From NCBI GenBank assembly GCA_038257845.1, contig JBBSQL010000006.1:1-64000 (forward strand): a stretch of DNA of 64,000 bases, written 5' to 3'. A model generated the notes under the pieces. The model saw only the letters and a program-made list of their open reading frames with translations. It ran no database searches and was not told where the DNA came from. Source of the stretch: JAFDXJ01 sp038257845. GTDB lineage: Bacteria > Bacteroidota > Bacteroidia > Chitinophagales > Chitinophagaceae. Numbering within the stretch: the first letter of the stretch is position 1; every line of letters starts with the position of its first letter. The translations under genes were made by a program, and so were the position numbers. Positions 24,996-33,426 of the stretch are shown here, one piece after another.

Positions 24996-25114
24996 ATTTA
25001 TGAATTAAACATTTTTTTATTGGGACTGACTTATACTGCAAAGAATGCAAAAAAAATAATTGTACAAATGGAATAAAATACAACCAGTATATTTTACAAT
25101 AATTAAAACGTAGT

Positions 25115-25999
25115 ATGAAAAAAATAAGCCTATCATTTATCTTTCTTCTGGCAGTAGCAGTATCATATTCTCAAACTTATACTCCATCACTGGCTGATTC
25201 CATTTTCAAATCGAAAAACTGGAAAGGAACTGTCAACGCCTATACCTGGCTTATTGATAATGATAAAGCTCCAAAGCCTGGCGCAGCATGGTATAGAATA
25301 GCTATTGCACAATACTCGCAAAATAATTTTATGGATGCCATTCCTGCATTTAAAAAATCAATCAGTTTCAGTAATAACCCGGCTATTATGTACAGCCTTG
25401 CATGTACATTTAATAAAGTGGGTTTAAAAGATAGTTGTTACACCTGGCTGCAAACAGCCATTGATAAAGGCTTTGTTGCTTATGATGATATGCTGAAAGA
25501 TGATGACCTTGCATCACTACGTGCTGAAGAAAAGTATAAAACTATTTTGCAAAGTGTAAAAGCTATAGCATATCCATGTGGTGTTTCTCCGGAATATCGT
25601 CAGTTTGATTTTTGGATTGGTGAGTGGAATGTAACAGATACCAAAACAGGCAATCCGGCCGGTAAAAGTAAAGTAGAATTGTTGCTTGGTGAATGTGTAC
25701 TCATGGAGAACTGGCAACCCATTTCTGGTGCAGCCGGTAAGAGCTTTAATATTTACAATGAAGCAGAAAAAAAATGGCGGCAAACTTATGTTGATGCCAG
25801 TGGTAGTTTGCTTGAATTTTATAATGGAGAATTTAAAGATGGTAAAATGCAATTTAAAATGAAACCAGGTGCAGACAATGCAATGCACAGGCTTAGTTTC
25901 TTTAAAATAAGTGATGATGAAGTAAGACAGTTGGGAGAAATCTCAAAAGATAATGGAGCAAACTGGCAGGCTGAATATGATTTGACTTATAAAAAATAA
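25115..25999 (+). CDS. Exported TPR plus DUF1579-like protein
   Basis: 294 aa with signal peptide (M-K-K-I-S-L-S-F-I-F-L-L ending S-Y-S-Q). Residues ~30-130 form a TPR-like solenoid (A-W-Y-R-I-A-I-A-Q-Y-S-Q-N-N-F-M-D-A-I). From ~155 a DUF1579-type beta domain begins: F-D-F-W-I-G-E-W-N-V, L-G-E-C-V-L-M-E-N-W, W-R-Q-T-Y-V-D. DUF1579 proteins are of unknown function. A c-type cytochrome gene follows 35 bp on, possibly in the same transcript. Confidence 0.8.
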   Translation: MKKISLSFIFLLAVAVSYSQTYTPSLADSIFKSKNWKGTVNAYTWLIDNDKAPKPGAAWYRIAIAQYSQNNFMDAIPAFKKSISFSNNPAIMYSLACTFNKVGLKDSCYTWLQTAIDKGFVAYDDMLKDDDLASLRAEEKYKTILQSVKAIAYPCGVSPEYRQFDFWIGEWNVTDTKTGNPAGKSKVELLLGECVLMENWQPISGAAGKSFNIYNEAEKKWRQTYVDASGSLLEFYNGEFKDGKMQFKMKPGADNAMHRLSFFKISDDEVRQLGEISKDNGANWQAEYDLTYKK

Positions 26000-26034
26000 A
26001 TATTCTGAAAAAATGTTCATTTAAAATAAATGAT

Positions 26035-26526
26035 ATGAAAAAAATAATTGTTCTTCTATCCCTGTTAATGTCAGTTGTTGCTTTTGTTTCTTTTATTGAT
26101 AAGAGCAAGTCAGCAATAATGGCAACAGAAAAAAACTTTGAAGATTCCCTTGAGGCAGACAGGATGAGGTACGTAAAACTTATAATGGAAACTATTAAGG
26201 GAAAACAAAATAGGAGAGCAGATTCGGTTTTTAAAAATATTAAAATGCTGAAAGTACCCGCGGGCCAGTTATTAGCAATTATGAATTACGGCTATAGCCG
26301 TTCGTTGGGCGTAAGCTGTGGGCACTGTCATAATACATCTGATTTTGCTTCTGAAGAAAAAATGCAAAAAGAAATTGCAAGAGAAATGTCGGCCATGACT
26401 AATCGCATTAATACTGATTTATTAAAGAATATTAAGGGGCTGAAGTCTGAAACACCTATCGTTAACTGCACTACCTGTCATCGGGGGAATGTGAAACCAG
26501 CACTGGATTTACCAGAAAAAAATTGA
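26035..26526 (+). CDS. Diheme c-type cytochrome, reaction-centre cytochrome subunit family
   Basis: 163 aa with an N-terminal membrane or signal segment. Two heme-attachment motifs: C95-G-H-C-H99 and C145-T-T-C-H149, with M-T-N-R-I-N between them. This is the PRC cytochrome c-subunit pattern that non-phototrophic Bacteroidota use as a small periplasmic electron carrier. Axial Met candidates include the Met residues at 83 and 111-121. Likely co-transcribed with the TPR/DUF1579 gene before it. Confidence 0.9.
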   Translation: MKKIIVLLSLLMSVVAFVSFIDKSKSAIMATEKNFEDSLEADRMRYVKLIMETIKGKQNRRADSVFKNIKMLKVPAGQLLAIMNYGYSRSLGVSCGHCHNTSDFASEEKMQKEIAREMSAMTNRINTDLLKNIKGLKSETPIVNCTTCHRGNVKPALDLPEKN

Positions 26527-26662
26527 CCAAACTTAATTGACTGAAAATACCTTAAGAATATAGTAGTATTGCATTTAATAGTTGTAAAAGATATTGGTGA
26601 AAGCAAGGATGCTGAATTTACTTTTTATATAAAAAAATAGCAATTAATAATAAAACCAAAAA

Positions 26663-27109
26663 ATGAAAAAATTCATTATTGCAGCAATCCTGTTTTTATC
26701 CTGCAACACAAAACAACAAGACTTAAGTGTTCAGGCTGAAAAAGAAATGATGGAAGCTGATGTTGCCATGAGCAATATGGCAACAAAAGATGGTTTTTAT
26801 AAAGCATTATTATACTATGCAGCCGATAGCGTTATTATACCAAGAGAAGGCAAACTTCCGATGTTTGGCGCAAGAGAAGTAAATGAAGCATGGTCTGCCA
26901 AACCAGTATTAACAACTTTAACATGGAAACCCTTGCGGGCAGAAGCCGCTACATCAGGTGATATGGGTTATACTTTTGGTTACGCAACATTTGTTGGAAA
27001 AGATACCATCACTTATACGAACTATTGTACCATCTGGAAAAAACAAAAAGATGGTACCTGGAAATTTGTATATGATGGTGGAAATAATATTCCTAAACCC
27101 AATAACTGA
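26663..27109 (+). CDS. SnoaL/DUF4440-like lipoprotein
   Basis: 148 aa. The start M-K-K-F-I-I-A-A-I-L-F-L-S-C carries a lipobox (L-F-L-S-C), so the protein is likely lipid-anchored. The NTF2-like pattern includes K-E-M-M-E-A-D, Y-Y-A-A-D-S-V-I-I, G-Y-T-F-G-Y-A, and W-K-K-Q-K-D-G-T-W-K-F-V, which parallels the ending of the protein at 16804-17268. Function unknown. Confidence 0.8.
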   Translation: MKKFIIAAILFLSCNTKQQDLSVQAEKEMMEADVAMSNMATKDGFYKALLYYAADSVIIPREGKLPMFGAREVNEAWSAKPVLTTLTWKPLRAEAATSGDMGYTFGYATFVGKDTITYTNYCTIWKKQKDGTWKFVYDGGNNIPKPNN

Positions 27110-27502
27110 TTTTTATGCTACAAAAAACCGTTTACTATGCACTTGCATGCTGTTATTATAGTTATCAGGTTTCTAATAAATCAGTTTAAAAAAATTTACA
27201 AAAGTACAGGACTCATATCCTAATCATTTTTCAGATGTTTTAAAAAGTATTTTATCAAGTATTGATAAACAAGGAAACTTCAAGAACTGAAATTTCCCGG
27301 ATGCGGTGAGCTTTATTCCGATTCATCATCCTTCGCCATAGGCATTAAGTTGATGATGAACATATGATACACATTAATTTAAAATTATTGAACAATCGAA
27401 AGATATTATCTCTGTTGTTCATCACTTTTTTCTATTATTCATCTACTTTTTTTCCAACTTGATTGCCCCCATTGAGAGACGAGTCTTCTCAAAAATAAAG
27501 TA
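27110..27502. other. Gene-free gap
   Basis: AT-rich, between convergent transcription units. I see no terminator hairpin of good quality, no RNA gene and no repeat. Confidence 0.6.
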
Positions 27503-28645
27503 TCAAAATTCCCCCGAAGCACCGCCACCACCGGAGCTGCCACCATGCATCAGATTATCTTTTTGAGGAGCTTCATTGCCACCCATGGTTTCAGCAATTA
27601 CCAATGCTTCAATATTTCGCCAGGCAGGTTTTGAAGAAATCATTTCAGAAGTAAAGCCATACTTTTCAGGGCGTAGCCATTTTATTAAAAAATAACAGAG
27701 GACAATAAGGAAGGTTCCTAACAATAACATTTCAACTTCAACAGGAAGTAGGGTGTAATAATATTTGTACGTTAATACCATCATCATTACCAGGACAATC
27801 CCCGTGCGGATATGCAATACATCTTGTTTGGCAACGCCATAAAAAATATAAATGACAGGAATAACAAATGTAAATGTCCAAAATAGCCATCCAATTGATC
27901 CTGGGATAGAATAACTGAATGTGGATAATTGCAATTCATTGATCACCCAATAATTTCCTGCAGCATAGAAAGCGATTAATATAAAAATAGTCAGTGCATT
28001 GATGCATTTTTCATACATAAAACGTACGTGTTTTTTTATTTTGTTTATTAATACATACATAACCCCAATAAGAACCATCATCATCAATGAGAAATAAATA
28101 ATTGAACTTGCTCCTGATTTTAAAAAGCATAAAAAACATAGTACAAAAAAGAAAGCTCCTGAAACCATTGCCATGAAAGCATCTACAAAACGAACACTCA
28201 TCCAAAGTGAAACGAGCATTAGTACGCCATTCATTAATATCCAGGATGGGTTAACAAAATAACTCAGGAAAAAACCTGAGATAAATAAAAGCACTAAAAC
28301 CATTAAAGCATTATCAACACCGGCATTAAAATACAATTTCTTTTTAATCATCCACTCAAGAGAAAGATAAGATAGCACAGCCATGAAGATGCTTAATACA
28401 GCGAAACCGGAGGAAATATCAACACTGACCAAAAGACCAAAAAGAAAGGTGGTAAAACTAAAAGCAAGAATGGTTAATAAACCCAATGCAATCGCAATAA
28501 AAAAGTTAGGTGTATATAAATTACACGGATAGGCCTGTTCGATTTTATGAAAACTTTCGGGGCTGATTTTGGAATTGCTGAATTCCTCCCTGGCTTGCGC
28601 TATAACATCCCTATTAAATAATTCTTTTTCAGAATAAGCAATCAT
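27503..28645 (-). CDS. Polytopic membrane protein with glycine-rich tail
   Basis: 380 aa. A soluble N-terminal part of ~55 residues is followed by about ten hydrophobic helices and a C-terminal tail with N-L-M-H-G-G-S-S-G-G-G-G-A-S-G. It overlaps the DUF2157 gene upstream by 4 bp, and both share the same architecture, so they very likely act as a pair. Similar pairs are labelled DUF2157 plus DUF4401 in other genomes; that label is recalled, not tested. Function unknown. Confidence 0.7.
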   Translation of the reverse strand: MIAYSEKELFNRDVIAQAREEFSNSKISPESFHKIEQAYPCNLYTPNFFIAIALGLLTILAFSFTTFLFGLLVSVDISSGFAVLSIFMAVLSYLSLEWMIKKKLYFNAGVDNALMVLVLLFISGFFLSYFVNPSWILMNGVLMLVSLWMSVRFVDAFMAMVSGAFFFVLCFLCFLKSGASSIIYFSLMMMVLIGVMYVLINKIKKHVRFMYEKCINALTIFILIAFYAAGNYWVINELQLSTFSYSIPGSIGWLFWTFTFVIPVIYIFYGVAKQDVLHIRTGIVLVMMMVLTYKYYYTLLPVEVEMLLLGTFLIVLCYFLIKWLRPEKYGFTSEMISSKPAWRNIEALVIAETMGGNEAPQKDNLMHGGSSGGGGASGEF

Positions 28646-29601
28646 TGTACTTTAATTTTCTTTTGTAAGTTTTTAAAAACCATGATGAGACCAATTCCTG
28701 AAAGAATAAAATAAAGGATGATGCTGTATAAAGCAGCTTCTGAGTCAAACGACAGCATTCTGACTGCGACATAACTTAAGCCGATATAGAAATATAAAAT
28801 AGTCATTACTAAAAGATAGGTGGAACTTTTTATGCAGGCTTTATAAACGAACCAGGCCGCCACGGAGAATATTAAAAAGCTGAGCAAATAAATTTGTTCA
28901 TAATAAAATAATATAGCGAGCATGGAAATAAAAAAAAGATTTATCCCAAAGTTTTTATAAGTAAAAGCAAAATGTGCTTTGATGTTTTTTCTAATACTGA
29001 AAGTTGCTAATACGATCAGCAAAATGCCTAATGCAACGCCGGTAAACATAACCCGCTCCTCATTAAAATCATTTTCATCTAAAAGTTTTGTTGGTGTGAT
29101 CGCAATTCCTGCCCAGGCAGCCAGGTTGGTGATCGCCAGGCTAAGCGCACCAATATGGTCAAAATAATAAGCAGTAATAAATAATAAAATCATAGGAATA
29201 AATAATGCAAGGCCCCATCGGTTTCCAAAAAATTCATACTGAAATTGTAAATAGGCTATCAAAGTAAGTAGCAATAAACAGCCCGTTAAAAGAATATAAT
29301 CTGACCAAATGGAAGTGTCATTTAATTTCGTGGGACGATAACCTTTCGCATTTTTAAAACACCAGGCAAAGCACCCACACATCAACACAGCAATGATCAT
29401 TAACAGCGCATCATGTCCAATTGAATCAATGTTTTTGTAGATCAAAATACCTATAGCAGTAGTGACCAATAAGACACCCAGGTACAAAAGAGACCGGAGA
29501 TCCCAATGAATGGAAATGGGTTGCGTTTGCAAAATATTTTCCCGTTCCAATTGTGTTATAAGCTCAGTTTCTAATAGTTTGTCCGCTAAAGAAGTTTTCA
29601 A
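28642..29601 (-). CDS. DUF2157-like polytopic membrane protein
   Basis: 319 aa from a TTG at 29601. The frame is open to an ATG at 29718, but that start would place the palindromic intergenic repeat (29683-29702) inside the gene, so the later start is preferred, with modest confidence. The soluble opening L-L-E-T-E-L-I-T-Q-L-E-R-E-N-I-L is the typical DUF2157 N-terminal helix, followed by about nine hydrophobic helices. It overlaps the next gene by 4 bp (ATGA). Confidence 0.7.
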   Translation of the reverse strand: MKTSLADKLLETELITQLERENILQTQPISIHWDLRSLLYLGVLLVTTAIGILIYKNIDSIGHDALLMIIAVLMCGCFAWCFKNAKGYRPTKLNDTSIWSDYILLTGCLLLLTLIAYLQFQYEFFGNRWGLALFIPMILLFITAYYFDHIGALSLAITNLAAWAGIAITPTKLLDENDFNEERVMFTGVALGILLIVLATFSIRKNIKAHFAFTYKNFGINLFFISMLAILFYYEQIYLLSFLIFSVAAWFVYKACIKSSTYLLVMTILYFYIGLSYVAVRMLSFDSEAALYSIILYFILSGIGLIMVFKNLQKKIKVQ

Positions 29602-29682
29602 TATTAAGCAGTTTATAAATCGAATATAATGAATGTCTGCCAGATACTTGCACAATACCGGATTTTTATGCGAAGCACCGTT

Positions 29683-29702
29683 TCGCATAAAAGGATTATG
29701 CG
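29683..29702. repeat. Short palindromic intergenic repeat, copy 3
   Basis: CGCATAAAAGGATTATGCG: arms CGCAT/ATGCG with a changed centre, followed by TTAAAAATGCAATCA, which parallels the flank of the copy at 30197-30217. Confidence 0.5.
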
Positions 29703-29734
29703 TTAAAAATGCAATCAACTTTACCGTTACATTT

Positions 29735-30160
29735 TCAATAATTTTTTTTCGGACTCATTAAATATTTCAACGCGCCTGTTGACCATAGCGCCAATACAAT
29801 TAAAACCGGTTGAAAAAATAAACGGATCAATCTTTTTTGGTCAGTATCCAAACCAAAACTATTGATGTGATTGGTATATTGGGAAATATTTCCCGGGAAA
29901 ATGAGCACATAGAAAATGGCCAAAGCAATGCCCGTTTTAATTTTATATTTTGACAGGAAGATCATACTTAAGCCAAAAATAATTTCTACAACTCCGGAAG
30001 ATACAACCACGAAATCCCTGAAAGCCGGATCAGCAGGCAACCAGCGCGGAACCTGTGCCTGGAATGCTTCCCTTCGAATAGTAAGATGGCCAATGCCTGC
30101 CGTTGTCATAAAAATCCCGAGTGCGATGCGGGTGAGATTTTGAAGGAGAGTAGTTTTCAT
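29735..30160 (-). CDS. DoxX-like membrane protein
   Basis: 141 aa from the ATG at 30160; upstream in-frame codons cross a palindromic repeat and are not counted. Four helices; L-T-R-I-A-L-G-I-F-M-T-T-A-G-I-G-H-L and the W-L-P-A-D-P-A-F-R loop are typical of DoxX-like proteins of this kind, as is L-I-F-P-G-N-I-S-Q-Y before the last helix. Function unknown; not close in sequence to the other DoxX protein at 19299. Confidence 0.8.
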   Translation of the reverse strand: MKTTLLQNLTRIALGIFMTTAGIGHLTIRREAFQAQVPRWLPADPAFRDFVVVSSGVVEIIFGLSMIFLSKYKIKTGIALAIFYVLIFPGNISQYTNHINSFGLDTDQKRLIRLFFQPVLIVLALWSTGALKYLMSPKKNY

Positions 30161-30196
30161 GATTGAAGAATTTTGAATGCCAAGTGTAACATCATC

Positions 30197-30217
30197 TCGC
30201 CCAAGCGGACGATGCGA
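30197..30217. repeat. Short palindromic intergenic repeat, copy 2
   Basis: Matches the copy at 21403-21423 at 19 of 21 bases (TCGC, then AAGCGGACGATGCGA), followed by TGAAAAACGCAATCA. Confidence 0.6.
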
Positions 30218-30246
30218 TGAAAAACGCAATCATCAAAAACAAAGCT

Positions 30247-30651
30247 TTATTCTAACCAATTTATAATTTCCAGTTTTTTTATTCTTTTGAAATGTATTGT
30301 GTTGTTGGTGACAAGTTGCAAGCCATTTGATAAGGCAATACCTGCAATCAAACAATCTGTATGTCCAATCGGCTGCCCGGATTTTCTCAATTCAGAAAAA
30401 ATTACTGCAGCTTGTTTTGCTCCGCTAATTGTTAAAGGAAGTATTCTATTTATTTCAGAAAAAGCATTAAATTTTTCAAGTTGTTTTTTAGCATCTTTAT
30501 ATAAGAGGCCATTTAAAATCTCATAGTAAGTGATGATGCTAAAATTAATTGAATCATAAATCTGCAAATATTTTTTTGCATAATCTACCACTTCCTGGTT
30601 GCCGCGAAAAAATTCGGAAAGAATATCGGTATCAACTAATGCCGGTTTCAT
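30247..30651 (-). CDS. vapC: VapC-type PIN-domain toxin
   Basis: 134 aa PIN-domain ribonuclease. Acidic site residues: D in A-L-V-D-T-D-I-L-S, E in I-T-Y-Y-E-I-L-N-G, D in G-H-T-D-C-L-I-A-G-I-A, and the closing T-N-N-T-I-H-F. It overlaps its antitoxin gene upstream by 4 bp, the normal order for vapBC. It would cleave tRNA or rRNA when freed from the antitoxin. Confidence 0.9.
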   Translation of the reverse strand: MKPALVDTDILSEFFRGNQEVVDYAKKYLQIYDSINFSIITYYEILNGLLYKDAKKQLEKFNAFSEINRILPLTISGAKQAAVIFSELRKSGQPIGHTDCLIAGIALSNGLQLVTNNTIHFKRIKKLEIINWLE

Positions 30652-30887
30652 AAATGTAAGTCACGATCAAACAAATTGTTCCTGGTATTTTCAGTTTGAT
30701 TCAGAAAATCATTATAATCTTTTTCAGTCATCTCATCAAAGGAGCCTGCATAAGATAAAATTTGCGTCATTTTTTCCCCGGATTCTTTTGTGTTTACGCT
30801 TAGGGAATGTATGATAGAAAATAAATCATCCAGTTTTTCAACCGGAACATTTTTAAGTTCATTCAATATGGCATCAAGAGTGGGCAT
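30648..30887 (-). CDS. Antitoxin partner of the VapC toxin
   Basis: 79 aa from the ATG at 30887; the longer frame to 30974 adds unlikely sequence. The N-terminal helix M-P-T-L-D-A-I-L-N-E-L-K-N-V-P and the mid-part L-D-D-L-F-S-I-I-H-S-L are followed by a polar toxin-binding tail (E-K-D-Y-N-D-F-L-N-Q-T-E). I do not see a classical AbrB, RHH or Phd fold, so the DNA-binding class is uncertain. Its place and overlap with vapC identify it. Confidence 0.75.
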   Translation of the reverse strand: MPTLDAILNELKNVPVEKLDDLFSIIHSLSVNTKESGEKMTQILSYAGSFDEMTEKDYNDFLNQTENTRNNLFDRDLHL

Positions 30888-31000
30888 GGTAAAATCAAAG
30901 ATATGATTTTTGATTGAACCTGTAGTGAAACGCAAATCCTTCCAGGAAAATGTTTGTGTGCACCATTGTCTCACCCAGGCTGACTAAACTTCACAATAAT

Positions 31001-32563
31001 TTATTCCCCTGTGCACCTCCCAATCCCCGCCTTCGCCTTCTGATCCAATGAATCTTTATATTCATGGTCTTTCATGGCAATGCATTTTTTGAAGTACTCA
31101 ATCGCCTTGGCTGTTTGCCCGTCTTCTTCATAAATATAACCGATTTGTAATGCTGCACGCGCGGCGAAATATTCAGTGCGGCCTTTACCCAAATCCATGG
31201 CGAGTAAATACATTTCCACGGCTTCATTGTCTCTTCCGAGATCATCATAAATGCGGCCCACACGATACGCAAATTCTAACTTGTCTTCCGGCCTGCTAAA
31301 ATCCCGTGCACTTTTTCCCGCTAATAATTTCAATGCGTCTTTATGATAACCGCCATCACTTAATATCCGCGCTTTTAATAAGATCATGTTTGGCCACACA
31401 CCGGATTTCGCGTCTTTATCGGCCTGCTTATCCGCATCGGTACTGGTGTTGCCATTTGTCAAAACTTTTTGCCGCGCATTATTTGCCGCAGCAGTATTGC
31501 CCATCAAATAATAACACCAACTCAACTTTTCATAACAATCTTTTACATAAAATTTTCCCTTGAAATTATCCAGGAAACGCTGAAAATAAGTAGCCGCTTC
31601 AGCAGTCTTTAACTGGTGCAATTTTATATAACCCATTTCAAAATCCCATACCGGTGTTTGTAAATATTGAGATGAAGAATTTCTTCCATTGATCACTGAT
31701 TCTGCATAATCCGTTTTTTTGGCATTGATCGCGAGATTGGCTGCCATGTAAGCCAGCATGTGATTGTTTTTCAAGTCCAGGTTTCGCTGATCAATGTAAG
31801 TAAAAACTTTGTCCTGGTCGTTTTGTATATAAAATAAAATATAGCAATAATAAAAACTCGCTTCATTGAAGAACAGCTTTGCCATTGAGTCCTGGCTGTT
31901 TACAAAATTCACCATGAGCTTCATGCCGTCTTGTATATTGCCTTTAATACCGAACAAACTCGCCAGCCATTTATACCCGTCGGGAATGGTGCCGGCCACT
32001 ACGAGCATGGGCGCATACACCATATTGTTGGGCGTGAAAGAGGGAAATTTTTTGCGGTTATCTTTTATCAATCCAAATGCTTTCCTGAAATCCCAGCCGG
32101 CTGACCAGGTCTTGGAAAATTTTATTTCTACCGAAGCTTTTTGCATATACACAATGGCACGGCTGTACAAATAAAATGGCGAACTTTCAGGCCCTTCTTC
32201 GAGACGGCTGAGCCGTTCTGAAAAGTTAGGTAAACGTTTATCAAATTGATTCGGGTCTTCATTAAAAAAGAGTGTGAAAAAATCAACATAACTTTCAAGT
32301 AAATCCGGGATAAGGTTGTCCGGGTTTTGTTGCCGTTCCTGGTTGATTAGCGCCAGTCCAGCATCTAATTTCAGGCTGGTGATCTCTTTGTAAGCCTGCT
32401 GGCAATTTGCATTAAAATCAAAAACTTTTTGTGCATCTGCATGAAAACCCGTGGCGGAGAAAAATAAAAATGCACAGAGAAAAAAAAGTGTTTTATATTT
32501 TTTATAAAAAAATAAATGCAGGCGGTGCAAACTGCTGTTCAATATATCTGGTATCTTTTTCAT
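31001..32563 (-). CDS. Exported TPR-repeat protein
   Basis: 520 aa from the ATG at 32563 (an earlier in-frame ATG at 32611 adds a Pro/Arg-rich leader). A signal sequence (Y-K-T-L-F-F-L-C-A-F-L-F-F-S ending H-A-D-A-Q) precedes a helical-repeat body. Clear TPR units occur at the C-terminal end: G-R-I-Y-D-D-L-G-R-D-N-E-A-V-E-M-Y and G-Y-I-Y-E-E-D-G-Q-T-A-K-A-I-E-Y-F. Role unknown; a scaffold in the periplasm is likely. Confidence 0.8.
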   Translation of the reverse strand: MKKIPDILNSSLHRLHLFFYKKYKTLFFLCAFLFFSATGFHADAQKVFDFNANCQQAYKEITSLKLDAGLALINQERQQNPDNLIPDLLESYVDFFTLFFNEDPNQFDKRLPNFSERLSRLEEGPESSPFYLYSRAIVYMQKASVEIKFSKTWSAGWDFRKAFGLIKDNRKKFPSFTPNNMVYAPMLVVAGTIPDGYKWLASLFGIKGNIQDGMKLMVNFVNSQDSMAKLFFNEASFYYCYILFYIQNDQDKVFTYIDQRNLDLKNNHMLAYMAANLAINAKKTDYAESVINGRNSSSQYLQTPVWDFEMGYIKLHQLKTAEAATYFQRFLDNFKGKFYVKDCYEKLSWCYYLMGNTAAANNARQKVLTNGNTSTDADKQADKDAKSGVWPNMILLKARILSDGGYHKDALKLLAGKSARDFSRPEDKLEFAYRVGRIYDDLGRDNEAVEMYLLAMDLGKGRTEYFAARAALQIGYIYEEDGQTAKAIEYFKKCIAMKDHEYKDSLDQKAKAGIGRCTGE

Positions 32564-32580
32564 TGGTTTTCCGAAAATAA

Positions 32581-32608
32581 AAAAAGGACGCGGTTCTGCA
32601 TCCTTTTT
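32581..32608 (-). terminator. Intrinsic terminator after the zinc-ribbon gene
   Basis: Stem 32581-32591 with 32598-32608 (10 of 11 pairs), 6-nt loop; read on the minus strand it is followed by a T-rich run. Confidence 0.7.
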
Positions 32609-32637
32609 CAATATAATTGCAAACCCTTTAACAAAAA

Positions 32638-33393
32638 TTATTTGATTTCAGTATCTGCATTCAATTCATCATCCACGAGAATGCGGCCGCAGTTTTCGCA
32701 GATCATTACTTTCTTGCGCTGGCGGATTTCACTTTGTTTTTGAGGCGGAATCGCGTTATAACAACCACCACAAGCATCCCTTTCCACCGGCACTACAGCC
32801 AAACCATTGCGGTAACTGTTGCGGATACGGTCATAGGAAAAAAGCAAACGCTCATCTGTGACTGCTCTTGCAGAATCGCTTATTTTTTTATATTGCGTTT
32901 CTTCTTTTTCAGTTTCTACAATGATCTTATCCAATTCGTCTTTCTTGCCTTGAAGAACTGATTCTTTTGCCCCCAATAATTTTTTGGCATTCTCCAGTTC
33001 CGCAGCTTTTTCAGAAAGCTCCATATTTACATCCTTGATATTTTTTTCAGCATGCTGAATTTCCAGTTGCTGTAATTCTATTTCTTTATTAATGGCTTCA
33101 AACTCGCGGCTGTTTTTTACATTCTCATGTTGCTTTTCATATTTCGCGATCAGCGTGGTAGCTTCTTTAATAGTTTCTTTTCTTTGGTCAATGAATTCAC
33201 TGATGCCATTGATCTCTTCTTCAATTCTTGTCTTGCGGCTGTTCAGTCCCTGCATCTCATCTTCGAGGTCATTCACTTCCATTGGCAATTCGCCTTTAAG
33301 TATTTTGATCTTATCCAGTTTGCTGTCTATCTTTTGTAATTTCACCAGTGAAGTCAGTTTTTCTTCTACTGAATATTCTTTTACGGCTGCCAT
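32638..33393 (-). CDS. Coiled-coil protein with C4 zinc ribbon (DUF164/CT398-like)
   Basis: 251 aa. Residues ~10-185 are heptad-rich coiled coil (L-V-K-L-Q-K-I-D-S-K-L-D-K-I, L-E-N-A-K-K-L-L-G-A). The C-terminal zinc ribbon has C-G-G-C at about 208-211 and C-E-N-C about 22 residues later. This family occurs near nif3 in many bacteria, as here (33 bp). Family members are thought to bind nucleic acid or RNA polymerase-associated factors; this is not certain. Confidence 0.9.
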   Translation of the reverse strand: MAAVKEYSVEEKLTSLVKLQKIDSKLDKIKILKGELPMEVNDLEDEMQGLNSRKTRIEEEINGISEFIDQRKETIKEATTLIAKYEKQHENVKNSREFEAINKEIELQQLEIQHAEKNIKDVNMELSEKAAELENAKKLLGAKESVLQGKKDELDKIIVETEKEETQYKKISDSARAVTDERLLFSYDRIRNSYRNGLAVVPVERDACGGCYNAIPPQKQSEIRQRKKVMICENCGRILVDDELNADTEIK

Positions 33394-33426
33394 ATTTTGT
33401 ATTTAGAATTTTAGGCCAGGACCCGT

